This document shows, one piece after another, positions 46,178 through 55,016 of a DNA stretch of 64,000 nt. The position numbers were made by a program, and so were the translations under genes. The notes under the pieces were generated by a model. The model worked only from the letters and a program-made list of their open reading frames with translations. It made no database searches and was not told the origin of the DNA. Numbering within the stretch: position 1 is the stretch's first letter; the number at the start of each line of letters is the position of its first letter. Origin of the DNA: Ezakiella massiliensis (GTDB lineage Bacteria > Bacillota > Clostridia > Tissierellales > Peptoniphilaceae); assembly GCF_900120165.1 (NCBI RefSeq), contig NZ_LT635475.1:248001-312000 (forward strand), read 5' to 3'.

Positions 46178-46206
46178 TTGATTTTTAGCTAAATATATTG
46201 TAGAAT
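46178..46206 (+). promoter_or_regulatory. Predicted rpmB promoter
   Basis: TTGATT (46178-46183) and TAGAAT (46201-46206) are separated by 17 bases, with AGAGGAGG just before the rpmB ATG. Confidence 0.7.
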
Positions 46207-46235
46207 ATATATGTTAAATAAGAGGAGGTGTAATT

Positions 46236-46415
46236 ATGGCAAGAGTATGTGATGTATGTGGAAAAGGCAAAGAATTTGGTAACAAAGTTAGCCACTCCAA
46301 AAGAAACTCTCGTAGATCTTGGGCTCCTAATCTTAGAAGAATTCGCGTCGTTGAAGACGGAACAGCTAAGAGAATTAAAGTATGCACAAGTTGCTTAGGA
46401 AAAGCTGAATTTTAA
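46236..46415 (+). CDS. rpmB: 50S ribosomal protein L28
   Basis: A 59-residue ribosomal protein of the large subunit. It reads MARVCDVCGKGKEFGNKVSH near the start, then SKRNSRRSWAPNLRRIRV, and ends with VCTSCLGKAEF. The two Cys pairs (CDVC, CTSC) indicate the zinc-binding form of L28. It is a single-gene plus-strand unit with a promoter and a terminator, and it faces the asp23-recG operon. Confidence 0.97.
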   Translation: MARVCDVCGKGKEFGNKVSHSKRNSRRSWAPNLRRIRVVEDGTAKRIKVCTSCLGKAEF

Positions 46416-46424
46416 GAAATTTGA

Positions 46425-46449
46425 AGAGAGCTATAAGCTCTTTTTTTCT
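46425..46449 (+). terminator. Terminator of rpmB
   Basis: A stem AGAGCT/AGCTCT with a 3-base loop is followed by seven T. It overlaps the 3' end of the convergent thiN gene, whose stop lies in the stem. Confidence 0.8.
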
Positions 46450-47087
46450 TGCCTTGTTTTATGTTCTAGTGGTTCTATAATAACCATTAAAACCTCGCCA
46501 TATACTTTTATAAATCCACAATCAATTGTTTCATTGCTCAACGTTAGGCTGCTGCATTTAGATACAGGAGCCTTATTTAAATTCCACTTGAAGCCCTTTA
46601 GACTAATCTTGCTTTTCATATCTTCGCTTGGAACAATACTTACTCTTAGCCCCTTTGGAATTTTTAAAACATCGCCATCTTTTAAGAACTCAACCCTAGT
46701 ATTAGGTTCTCTTATTGAAACTTTATAACCTTGTTTCCTAAGATCAATCAATAGATTAATATTAAATAACTCGTGAGAAAGTTTTCCACCAAGCACACCA
46801 GAAAAGTCAATCCTATTAAAGTTTTTTGCTTCTTCTATAGCAAGTTCTAAGTCAGATTTATCCTTATCTATTTTAAATTTTTTTAAAGAGGCGCCAGATG
46901 ATTCAAATTCATTTAATATAGTTTGATTGATTGAATCAAAATCTCCAAGCATTAAATCTGGCATTAGCTTTGCTTTATAAAAAACTTCAGCTCCTCTATC
47001 AACTGCTATTTTGAAATTATAATTATCATAAATTTTTAAAAGATAATTATAATCCTTAAGCATTGCTCCAACAATTAAAGCTTGCAT
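46431..47087 (-). CDS. thiN: Thiamine pyrophosphokinase
   Basis: The enzyme converts thiamine to thiamine diphosphate. The 218 residues have IAVDRGAEVFYKAKLMPDLMLGDFDSI in the N-terminal catalytic domain, DKDKSDLELAIEEA and GVLGGKLSHELFNINLL. The C-terminal thiamine-binding domain has LKGFKWNLNKAPVSKCSSLTLSN. It overlaps rpe by 13 bases, in the conserved rsgA-rpe-thiN order. Confidence 0.95.
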   Translation of the reverse strand: MQALIVGAMLKDYNYLLKIYDNYNFKIAVDRGAEVFYKAKLMPDLMLGDFDSINQTILNEFESSGASLKKFKIDKDKSDLELAIEEAKNFNRIDFSGVLGGKLSHELFNINLLIDLRKQGYKVSIREPNTRVEFLKDGDVLKIPKGLRVSIVPSEDMKSKISLKGFKWNLNKAPVSKCSSLTLSNETIDCGFIKVYGEVLMVIIEPLEHKTRQEKKSL

Positions 47088-47731
47088 AATTGATCTTTAA
47101 ACGCTTTTAGGTTGCTTTCAAAATCACCTTTTAATAATCCAGAGCCACTTACAACCATATCAGCTCCAGCCTTTGCCACATCAAGTACATTAGATGCAAC
47201 TATTCCTCCATCAACTTCAATAATAGCTTCTGAACCAATTTGATTCAGCATTTGTCTGATCTCTTTTATCTTTTGACTAGCAGATGGGATAAATTTTTGT
47301 CCTCCAAAACCTGGATTTACACTCATTACTAAAACCATATCAACAACATCTAATACATATCTAATTGTTTCTGGAGAAGTGCCTGGATTTAAAGCAAGAC
47401 CAGCTTTCATGCCTAATTCTTTTATTTTATTTAAATCTCTTTCTAAATGTGTTGATGCTTCAGCATGGATTGTTAAATATTCCGTTCCTGTATCTTTAAA
47501 AACATCAAAATACCTGTTTGGTTCCATTATCATTAGATGAGTATCAAAAGCAATATCGTATTTGTCCTTAATTTGTTTAAGAATCATCGGTCCATAGCTA
47601 ATATTTGGCACGTACATACCATCCATAATATCCATATGCAAGATATCTATGCCTGAATCCATCATCATTTCGATATCATTACCTAAATTTAGAAAATCAC
47701 AACTCAGCACACTTGGCGCAATTCTTACCAT
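47075..47731 (-). CDS. rpe: Ribulose-phosphate 3-epimerase
   Basis: Rpe interconverts ribulose 5-phosphate and xylulose 5-phosphate. The 218-residue TIM barrel has APSVLSCDFLNLG, ILHMDIMDGMYVPNISYGP (metal His and Asp), HLMIMEP, VLVMSVNPGFGGQKFI and EVDGGI. It overlaps rsgA by 7 bases and thiN by 13. Confidence 0.97.
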   Translation of the reverse strand: MVRIAPSVLSCDFLNLGNDIEMMMDSGIDILHMDIMDGMYVPNISYGPMILKQIKDKYDIAFDTHLMIMEPNRYFDVFKDTGTEYLTIHAEASTHLERDLNKIKELGMKAGLALNPGTSPETIRYVLDVVDMVLVMSVNPGFGGQKFIPSASQKIKEIRQMLNQIGSEAIIEVDGGIVASNVLDVAKAGADMVVSGSGLLKGDFESNLKAFKDQLCKL

Positions 47732-48588
47732 CTGTTTACCTCCATGTTTTTAACCTCTTCTGCTAATCTTAAATAATTCTCATACCTTTCTCTATCGATA
47801 AAACCTTCATTAAGTGCTTTCTTAACTGCACAACCAGGTTCATTAATATGTTTACAAGTATTAAACTTACATGATTTCTTATATTTTAAGAATTCAGGAT
47901 AATAATTCTGTAAATGCTCTCCTTCCTTCAACAGTGGTATATCTAAAGAAGCAAAACCGGGCGTATCGATTAATTTAAATTCCCCAAAATCAAAAATTTC
48001 TACATGTCTTGTGGTGTGTCTGCCCCGCCCTAACTTTTTGCTCGTCTCAGCCGTTTTTTGGATGGTATCCCTTGCCAATTGATTTAAAAAAGTGCTCTTA
48101 CCTACGCCGCTATTGCCTACTGCCATAATGAGTTTCTCTTTAAATCTCTCTTCAATATCATCATAGGACTCATGGTCAATGCCAGAAACATATACATCAA
48201 TTCCACTCTTTTCATACATATCTTTTATTTCCTCTGTTTTACTTAAATTTAAATCAGATTTTGTTAATAAAACAACAGGATCACAATTGTGAATAAAAGA
48301 GTAAACTAATAACTTATCTGTTAAATATTGGTCAAACTGAGGATCTTCTATAGAGGATACTATCAAAAATATATCTATATTTGCAGCCTGAGGTCTTATG
48401 AAAGAATTTTTCCGTTCATAAACTTTAGTTATTATAAAGTCATCATCCTGCTTTTCAAATTCAACAATATCACCAACCAACAACTTCTGAGCTGATTTTA
48501 TTTTTCCAGGGCTGTGAAGGATGTATTCTTCTCCATTGTAATCAGCTAAGAACACACCTCCCGCCACTCTTTTAATTTGTGTTTGCAT
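47725..48588 (-). CDS. rsgA: Ribosome small subunit-dependent GTPase RsgA
   Basis: RsgA checks late assembly of the 30S subunit. It has an N-terminal OB fold, a circularly permuted GTPase with LTKSDLN (G4) ahead of GNSGVGKSTFLNQL (G1) and DTPGF (G3), and a C-terminal zinc knuckle with Cys and His (CKFNTCKHINEPGCAVKKAL). The 287-residue length is normal. It overlaps prkC by 17 bases. Confidence 0.97.
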   Translation of the reverse strand: MQTQIKRVAGGVFLADYNGEEYILHSPGKIKSAQKLLVGDIVEFEKQDDDFIITKVYERKNSFIRPQAANIDIFLIVSSIEDPQFDQYLTDKLLVYSFIHNCDPVVLLTKSDLNLSKTEEIKDMYEKSGIDVYVSGIDHESYDDIEERFKEKLIMAVGNSGVGKSTFLNQLARDTIQKTAETSKKLGRGRHTTRHVEIFDFGEFKLIDTPGFASLDIPLLKEGEHLQNYYPEFLKYKKSCKFNTCKHINEPGCAVKKALNEGFIDRERYENYLRLAEEVKNMEVNRW

Positions 48589-50677
48589 TTACTGTAAAGG
48601 TTTGTTTAATAATATCATCAAAATAGAGTTCAACTGTCGATCCAACTTTTAAATCAGAAAAATCAAGGAATACAAAGCCCTTGTCGCTAGGATACACATC
48701 TTCGTGAAGAACATTTCTCTGTCCATCTACAATGTTTACAACTTTTACAGCTGTCTCTTCCTTATCTTCAGGCACATTAAATGAAAGATTAAAATTAGCT
48801 GCATCTTTATTGGCCTCGGTGTTTTCATTTTCAGTTTGCTCTTCTTCCTCTTCAGTTTCTTCTTCGCCTTTTGATACCACTAAGGTAATAATTGTTCCTG
48901 GAGAAAACTCAACACCTTCATCATGGGATTGTGAGATAACAACATCTTTTTTTACTTCCTCTGAAGCTTCATAGGTTATATTTCCAACTTGAAACTCATT
49001 TGCTATAATTAAGGATTTCGCATCTTCCACATTCAAGCCTACTAGTTTTGGAACTTTCCTAACACCAAAACTTCCCGTTTCTGGAACTGTAAAAACAATA
49101 ATAGTTTTATCCATAATTTCTGTTCCAGCTTTAGGTGATTGCTTAATGATAACATTTTTTTGGCCATTTGAATCCTTATCATATTCAATTTTATAACCTA
49201 CGCCAAGATTTTTAATTTCATCTTCTATTTCATCAAGGCTCTTGCCAACATAATCTTTCATAAATTTACCAGTAGATTTTGATTCCTCAGAATTATCTTT
49301 TTCTGGAGAATTTATAGTAACATAAATTGTAGAGCCTTCTTTAATGTTGATTCCTGGTTGAGGGCGTTGATTTAATATACCAAAAGCGCGACTTGTTTCA
49401 TTGGTAACTCTTTCAATTTCTAGGTTTACTTTAATTTCTGATGCTTTTTCCCTGGCCTCTTCGTCTGATAATCCAATTAAAATTGGAGCTGGATGTTCGC
49501 CAATTCTATTTTGTATATTAGTTTCTCTGATTTTGTTGAAACCAATATACAAACCGGTAGTTAATAAAAATGCTAACAATATACCAGCAAAAATAGGTAG
49601 TAAGTGAAGCTTTTTAAATATGCTTACGCCTTCGTCGTCATCATCATATTCGTCATCATCATATTCATCATCGTCATCTTGATCATAATCGTAATCTTCA
49701 TCATCGTCATAGTCGCTGCCATCATAAGCATCTGAAATGGTTTTTTTCTTTTTGTTTTTCATCAGTTGTTCAATTTCTTCTTTTGGTATTACCCTTGTCA
49801 TATCAAGTTGCTCATCTATTTCTTCATTTGATAAAAAACTACGCTTAGAATTCAAGATTTTATTTAAATCTGTAATTATTTCATCAACATTTTGATATCT
49901 TTCAGCCTGACGTTTCTTTACACATTTTAAAATAATAGCCTCTAAACTATCTGAGATATTAGGATTGAACTTGGATGGAGGAGTTATTTCTTCCTCCAAA
50001 TGCTTCATAGCAATTGTAATTGGATTCTCCCCATCATATGGTCTCTTTCCTGTAACCATTTCATATAAGAGAATACCAAATGAATATATATCAGTTCTTT
50101 GATCAGTATATGCACCACGAGCTTGTTCTGGTGAGAAATAATGTACAGATCCCATAGCGTCCATAGTTGTTGTCATAGTTTGATTTGATGTTGCCCTAGC
50201 AATTCCAAAATCAGTAACCTTAACAATACCATTTTTTGTAATCATAATATTGTGAGGTTTGATATCCCTATGAATAACACCATGTGAGTGAGCTTCTTTT
50301 AAAGCTGCTAAAATTTGTCCAGCAATTATAAGAGCTTGCTCTTGTTCTATAGGACTTTTTTCAGCAATCAAATCTTTTAATGTCTCCCCATCAATATACT
50401 CCATTATTATAAAATAATGATCTACAACGTCGATTTCTACCTTATGAAAATCATAAATACTAACAATATTGGGATGATTTAATTTTGCTGCAGCTTGACA
50501 TTCGTTCATAAACTTCTTAACGAATTCATCATCGCTTGCATACTCATCTTTTAACTCCTTGATAGCAACAAGTCTATCAAGTGTATGACACTTGGCTTTA
50601 TAAACAGTTGCCATACCGCCAACGCCTACAACTTCAAGTATCTCGTATCTATCTAATAACATTGAACCTATTTCCAT
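48572..50677 (-). CDS. prkC: Serine/threonine protein kinase with PASTA domains
   Basis: A membrane kinase that senses peptidoglycan fragments. The kinase domain (about 11-270) has VGVGGMATVYKAKC, VAIKEL, HRDIKPHNIM and DFGIA. A juxtamembrane segment rich in Asp and Tyr (about 316-353) precedes one membrane helix (LLPIFAGILLAFLLTTGLYI). Three PASTA repeats follow outside, at about 390-460, 465-530 and 535-605, then an acidic linker and a C-terminal beta domain of about 75 residues. The 701-residue length fits. It is paired with the phosphatase gene upstream by one base. Confidence 0.95.
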   Translation of the reverse strand: MEIGSMLLDRYEILEVVGVGGMATVYKAKCHTLDRLVAIKELKDEYASDDEFVKKFMNECQAAAKLNHPNIVSIYDFHKVEIDVVDHYFIIMEYIDGETLKDLIAEKSPIEQEQALIIAGQILAALKEAHSHGVIHRDIKPHNIMITKNGIVKVTDFGIARATSNQTMTTTMDAMGSVHYFSPEQARGAYTDQRTDIYSFGILLYEMVTGKRPYDGENPITIAMKHLEEEITPPSKFNPNISDSLEAIILKCVKKRQAERYQNVDEIITDLNKILNSKRSFLSNEEIDEQLDMTRVIPKEEIEQLMKNKKKKTISDAYDGSDYDDDEDYDYDQDDDDEYDDDEYDDDDEGVSIFKKLHLLPIFAGILLAFLLTTGLYIGFNKIRETNIQNRIGEHPAPILIGLSDEEAREKASEIKVNLEIERVTNETSRAFGILNQRPQPGINIKEGSTIYVTINSPEKDNSEESKSTGKFMKDYVGKSLDEIEDEIKNLGVGYKIEYDKDSNGQKNVIIKQSPKAGTEIMDKTIIVFTVPETGSFGVRKVPKLVGLNVEDAKSLIIANEFQVGNITYEASEEVKKDVVISQSHDEGVEFSPGTIITLVVSKGEEETEEEEEQTENENTEANKDAANFNLSFNVPEDKEETAVKVVNIVDGQRNVLHEDVYPSDKGFVFLDFSDLKVGSTVELYFDDIIKQTFTVNANTN

Positions 50678-50678
50678 A

Positions 50679-51377
50679 CTATTCTCCTATCTTAGTCAAA
50701 ATACAAGTTATATTATCCTTGCCTCCTCTTTCTAGGCACTTGTCAACAATAATGTTAACAGTTTCTGAATCGTTATCATTTTTAAGCTCTTCTTCTAATT
50801 CATCATCACACAGATATTTCGTGACGCCATCTGTGCATAAAAAAACTTTAAAAGGTACACTTGATTCTATTTTACCAAGGTCTGGTGTTTCTATTGAAGA
50901 TACACCAACAGCTCTTGTAATATAATTTGAATACGATTCTTCATTGACATCAACACCATTTTTAATTAATTCAGCAGTTAGTGTGTGATCACTTGTAACT
51001 TGTTTAAGCTCATCATCATATATATAAATTCTCGAGTCACCAACATGAGCATAATATAAAATATTCTTTTTAATAACTGCTATAGAAAGGGTTGTACCCA
51101 TTCCCGATAAATCTTCAGATGATTTAGATTTTAAATAAATATTTATATTAATATCTTCTACCAACTTCTTCAGTGATTTTAAAATATCTTCGTCTTTGTT
51201 AGGTCTCCATTTTTCCACAGCTTTTACAGCCATGCTACTGGCAACTTCACCAGATTTGTGACCACCCATTCCGTCGCATATTGCTAAAATTAATAAATCA
51301 TCAAATTCTTTTATAAACAATGAATCTTCATTGTTTTTTCTAATATTACCCTTATCTGTTCTTGAGAAATACTGCAT
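50679..51377 (-). CDS. stp: PP2C-family serine/threonine phosphatase
   Basis: The phosphatase that reverses PrkC-type phosphorylation. The 232 residues contain the PP2C metal motifs ICDGMGGHKSGEVAS, VGDSRIYIYDDE, LCTDGVTKYL and GGKDNITCI, and the N-terminal RTDKGNIRKNNEDSLF. It lies between rlmN and prkC, the order of the fmt-rsmB-rlmN-stp-prkC operon in Firmicutes. Confidence 0.96.
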   Translation of the reverse strand: MQYFSRTDKGNIRKNNEDSLFIKEFDDLLILAICDGMGGHKSGEVASSMAVKAVEKWRPNKDEDILKSLKKLVEDININIYLKSKSSEDLSGMGTTLSIAVIKKNILYYAHVGDSRIYIYDDELKQVTSDHTLTAELIKNGVDVNEESYSNYITRAVGVSSIETPDLGKIESSVPFKVFLCTDGVTKYLCDDELEEELKNDNDSETVNIIVDKCLERGGKDNITCILTKIGE

Positions 51378-51378
51378 A

Positions 51379-52416
51379 TTAATCCTCGCATATAAACTTT
51401 CTTCTTAATTGACCGCATGCTCCATCAATATCTTGGCCCATGCTATGCCTAAAGGTTGCGTTTACGTTTAAATCATTTAACTTTTGTGTAAATAATTTCG
51501 CCGCACCTGCTTCACCCTTATTATTGTATTCTTTTATTGGATTTAATTCCAGTATATTTATATGAGCGTGCGTTTTATTTACAAATTCTTTTAACCTTTT
51601 AGCATCGCTATCACTATCATTTTCACCGCCAATTACCATGTATTCAAAGCTAGGCCTTCTGCCTGTTTCTTTATAATAATATTGAACTGCATCCATTAAT
51701 TCTTTTAGTGGATATTTTTTATTTATAGGCATCAACTTTGACCTTTCTTCATCCGTCGTTCTGTGCAAAGAAAGAGCAAGAGTTATTGGTAGACCTTCAT
51801 GGGCCAAATCAATTATTTTATCTGTAAGACCGCATGTCGAAACAGTGATCTTTCTTAAAGATTTATTGGCTCCATTTGCATCAGAAATAGTTTTTAAAAA
51901 TCTAATAAGATTTTCGTAATTATCAAGAGGTTCACCCTGACCCATAATAACAATATTATTTATATACTTGCCCTCAAGCTTTTCAATTTCATATATTTGC
52001 CTGACCATTTCACCAGAGCTAAGGTTTCTTGCCTTGCCACCTTTTGTGGATGCACAAAAAACACAGCCCATATTGCAGCCAACCTGTGATGAAATACATA
52101 TGGAATTTCTGTCCTTATATTCCATATATACTGATTCAACAAAATTACCATCAGCAAGCTTAAATAAGTATTTTTTAGTCCTGCTATCTTTGCTCGTTAA
52201 ACTTGTTACTGTAGTAATTTCTGTGAACTTGTACTCGTCTTTAATTTTAGCCCTAAGATCTATTGGCAATGAACTTATTTGATCAAAACTTTCTACTCTA
52301 TTCTTATGAATATCAGAAAAAATTTGACTAGACCTAAATTTTGGCAAATTGAATTGATCTAATTCTGACTTTAATTCTTCATGTGTAAAATTATCTATAT
52401 CTTTTTTAATAAGCAA
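51379..52416 (-). CDS. rlmN: Dual-specificity RNA methyltransferase RlmN
   Basis: RlmN methylates C2 of A2503 in 23S rRNA and A37 of some tRNAs, using radical SAM chemistry. The cluster motif is CNMGCVFCAS, near residue 110. GQGEPLDNYENLIRFLK and a C-terminal GACGQLRR, with the second catalytic Cys, are present. The 345-residue length is normal. The start codon is TTG with GAGGGA eight bases upstream, inside the end of rsmB. Confidence 0.96.
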   Translation of the reverse strand: MLIKKDIDNFTHEELKSELDQFNLPKFRSSQIFSDIHKNRVESFDQISSLPIDLRAKIKDEYKFTEITTVTSLTSKDSRTKKYLFKLADGNFVESVYMEYKDRNSICISSQVGCNMGCVFCASTKGGKARNLSSGEMVRQIYEIEKLEGKYINNIVIMGQGEPLDNYENLIRFLKTISDANGANKSLRKITVSTCGLTDKIIDLAHEGLPITLALSLHRTTDEERSKLMPINKKYPLKELMDAVQYYYKETGRRPSFEYMVIGGENDSDSDAKRLKEFVNKTHAHINILELNPIKEYNNKGEAGAAKLFTQKLNDLNVNATFRHSMGQDIDGACGQLRRKFICED

Positions 52417-53627
52417 GCGTAAAATCCCTCACTATCTTTACTAGGAAAAACTGTTGTATCTTTGATGATACTTAAATTATTTTCTCCTGCTACCCTATCT
52501 ACTATATCTCTATTTTCTCTTTTTAATATTGAACACGTCGAGTAAATTATATATTTATCTTTTTTAGTTTGATTTACAGCATTCTTGAGTATTTCAATTT
52601 GCTTGACATTTAAATCTTCAATCATTTTATAATTTATCTTGTATTTTAACTCTGGCTTCCTAGAAATAACACCTGAGCCGCTGCACAAAACATCACATAA
52701 AACTAAATCGTATTCATTACCATCAAAATTTCTGGCATCATGAACACCACAAGTCACATTTGTTAGTCCCCAGCGTCTAATATTATTTTCCAACAAAGTA
52801 ACCCTATTCTTATTTATATCACTTGCTTTTATCTTGGCATTTGGAAACTTATCAGCTAGCAAAAGGGTTTTACCGCCCGGCGCTGCGCACATATCAAATA
52901 TTGTCACAAAATTATTATCAGGTGCAAGTTCCCTTACTGCTGATGTAGAATAGTCCATAATTGTGTAATCGCCATTTCTAAAAAAATTTGTAAGCACGCT
53001 GTGTCTATAGTTTTGTATTATTAAAAAATCCTCTTTTTCTTTGAATTTTATCTCATTAGATTCAAGCCTAGATTTGATTTTAGCCATATTTTTTCTTACA
53101 TAAATATGCACTTTTGGCGGAATAAAAGTTGCCTTTAAAATTTCAAGCGTGTTTGCCTTATTTTCCTTAATCATTGACAAGAGCTCATTATTAATTGAAT
53201 ACTCATATTCCCAACCCTTGCCATAAACTTTATTTAAAAGGTCATCCCCCATCCTCTGAGCTGATCTTAAAATCCCATTTATAAAGCCTGCAGCTCCTTT
53301 ATTAAGCATTTTTTTAGCTAATTCAACAACTTCAAATATAGCTGCATAATCTTTTGTATTGGAATAGAACAGCTGATAAAGACCGATATAAATTAAAACA
53401 ACAGCTTTTTGATCTATTTTTTCCAAATCTTTATTAGATAAAATTTTTAGCATTTCTTCCAGGGTAAATTTTCTTTCAACAACTCCATATACCAGGTCTG
53501 TTACAAAAGGTCTTGAATCTAGCTGGGTGTTTTTTAATAATAAATTAGAATAGCCATCATCATAAATGACTCTATATATGATATCAAAAGCAACTTCTCT
53601 ATCGTTTATTTTCAAATCTTCCTTCAA
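52395..53627 (-). CDS. rsmB: 16S rRNA (cytosine967-C5)-methyltransferase RsmB
   Basis: RsmB methylates C967 of 16S rRNA. The N-terminal 140 residues are a NusB-like RNA-binding domain. The catalytic domain has FDMCAAPGGKTLLLAD, DVLCSGSGVISRKPELKY and IYSTCSILKRENRD; both catalytic Cys residues are visible. The length is 410 residues. The start at 53627 is a TTG with a GAGGA site seven bases before; a second TTG four codons later is also possible. It overlaps fmt by 29 bases. Confidence 0.94.
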   Translation of the reverse strand: MKEDLKINDREVAFDIIYRVIYDDGYSNLLLKNTQLDSRPFVTDLVYGVVERKFTLEEMLKILSNKDLEKIDQKAVVLIYIGLYQLFYSNTKDYAAIFEVVELAKKMLNKGAAGFINGILRSAQRMGDDLLNKVYGKGWEYEYSINNELLSMIKENKANTLEILKATFIPPKVHIYVRKNMAKIKSRLESNEIKFKEKEDFLIIQNYRHSVLTNFFRNGDYTIMDYSTSAVRELAPDNNFVTIFDMCAAPGGKTLLLADKFPNAKIKASDINKNRVTLLENNIRRWGLTNVTCGVHDARNFDGNEYDLVLCDVLCSGSGVISRKPELKYKINYKMIEDLNVKQIEILKNAVNQTKKDKYIIYSTCSILKRENRDIVDRVAGENNLSIIKDTTVFPSKDSEGFYACLLKKI

Positions 53628-54519
53628 TATTATTTCCTCTTAAAAAATCAGATGTTTTCATTTTCTTTTTACCTGGAGCTTGTATTTCATCAATTATAAC
53701 TGATCCATCACTTGTTCCTATATGCAAATTGCCATCAGAAACTTTAATAAATCCTGGATCTAATTTAAGTTCAGAAAGCCTAGCTGAAAATAATTTATAT
53801 CTATCATCTCCATTATAAGCATAAGCACCAATGTGTGAACTCAAGGCATTGATTTTATTTTTTATATCCTTGCTTTTAAAATTAAAATCGACCAGTGCAT
53901 CCTCTTTAGAAATTTTACCTACATAAGTTTCACCGGGTCCTTGTGGTTGCGCCTTTAATTCTCCACTCTCTATCCCAGATAAAACATTTACAATAGTCTC
54001 TTTTGATAGATTGCAAAGTCTTCCATTTAATGAATCAAAAGTTTCGTTCTCTCCAATACTTAACTCAAAAACTTTATAAATATCACCCGCATCAAGAGCT
54101 TTAACCATTTTCATATATGTTATTCCAGTCTTATCTTTACCATCCTTGATAACACTTTCTATTGGACTAGCTCCCCTGTATTTGGGCAAAAGCGATGCAT
54201 GAATATTAATAGGAGCAAGCTTTGGAAGGTCCAAAATATATTGAGGCAAAATTGCTCCATAAGCTACGACTACAAAAAAATCTGCGTTCAAGTCTTTAAT
54301 CCAGGACTCATCATTTTGACTTAAAAAATCTTTTTCAAAAACCTCGATATTGTTTTCTTCAGCATATTTTTTTACTGGAGTGCTTATAATTTTATTTCCC
54401 CTGCCTCTAACTTTATCAGATCGTGTTATTACACCAATGATTTCGTTTTTAGATTCGTGCAAAGTTTCTAAAATCTCCGCCCCAAATTGTGTTGAAGAAA
54501 AAAATAAAATTTTACTCAT
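53599..54519 (-). CDS. fmt: Methionyl-tRNA formyltransferase
   Basis: Fmt formylates the initiator methionyl-tRNA. The 306 residues contain HASLLPKYRGASPIESVIKDG, which has the catalytic His and the YRG loop, and a C-terminal OB domain after GPGETYVGKISKEDA. The N-terminus reads KILFFSSTQFGAEILETL, where most homologues have GTPxFA after the first strand. It lies next to def, its functional partner. Confidence 0.96.
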   Translation of the reverse strand: MSKILFFSSTQFGAEILETLHESKNEIIGVITRSDKVRGRGNKIISTPVKKYAEENNIEVFEKDFLSQNDESWIKDLNADFFVVVAYGAILPQYILDLPKLAPINIHASLLPKYRGASPIESVIKDGKDKTGITYMKMVKALDAGDIYKVFELSIGENETFDSLNGRLCNLSKETIVNVLSGIESGELKAQPQGPGETYVGKISKEDALVDFNFKSKDIKNKINALSSHIGAYAYNGDDRYKLFSARLSELKLDPGFIKVSDGNLHIGTSDGSVIIDEIQAPGKKKMKTSDFLRGNNIEGRFENKR

Positions 54520-55008
54520 CTATAAATCACTCTCTATTAAATCTTCATCATCAAAAAGTTGATTTTCATAAATTTTATCTGTATAGAGGATGCCATTGGT
54601 GTGATCAACCTCATGACAAATAATTCTTGCCACAAAGTCTTCAGCTTCGAAATCAAGGTCTTTGCCATATGCATCCATAGCTTTAACTTTAATCTTTTGA
54701 GGGCGTTCAACTTTTCCGTGTTTACCAGGAACGCTCAAGCAGCCTTCTAGTCCAACTTCTGCGCCATCGCATTCAACGATTTCAGGATTTATTAAAACCA
54801 TTGCCTCTTCATCTTCTTCTGGCTTTACAAGTATAATTCTTCTTAATGCACCAACTTGAACAGCTGCAAGGCCTACGCCATTTGATTCATCAAGTGTTTC
54901 TCTCATATCTTCTATTAATGTTATAATATTTTCATTTATATCTTTTACTGTCTTTGATTGTTTTCTTAAAATAGGATCTCCATCAATCCTTAATTTTCTA
55001 ATTGCCAT
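54520..55008 (-). CDS. def: Peptide deformylase
   Basis: Def removes the N-formyl group from new proteins. The three metal-site motifs are GVGLAAVQVG (I), EGCLSVPG (II, with the Cys ligand) and ICHEVDHTNGIL (III, HExDH with both His). The 162-residue length is normal. The gene lies between priA and fmt, one base from the fmt start. Confidence 0.97.
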   Translation of the reverse strand: MAIRKLRIDGDPILRKQSKTVKDINENIITLIEDMRETLDESNGVGLAAVQVGALRRIILVKPEEDEEAMVLINPEIVECDGAEVGLEGCLSVPGKHGKVERPQKIKVKAMDAYGKDLDFEAEDFVARIICHEVDHTNGILYTDKIYENQLFDDEDLIESDL

Positions 55009-55016
55009 GTAACCTC

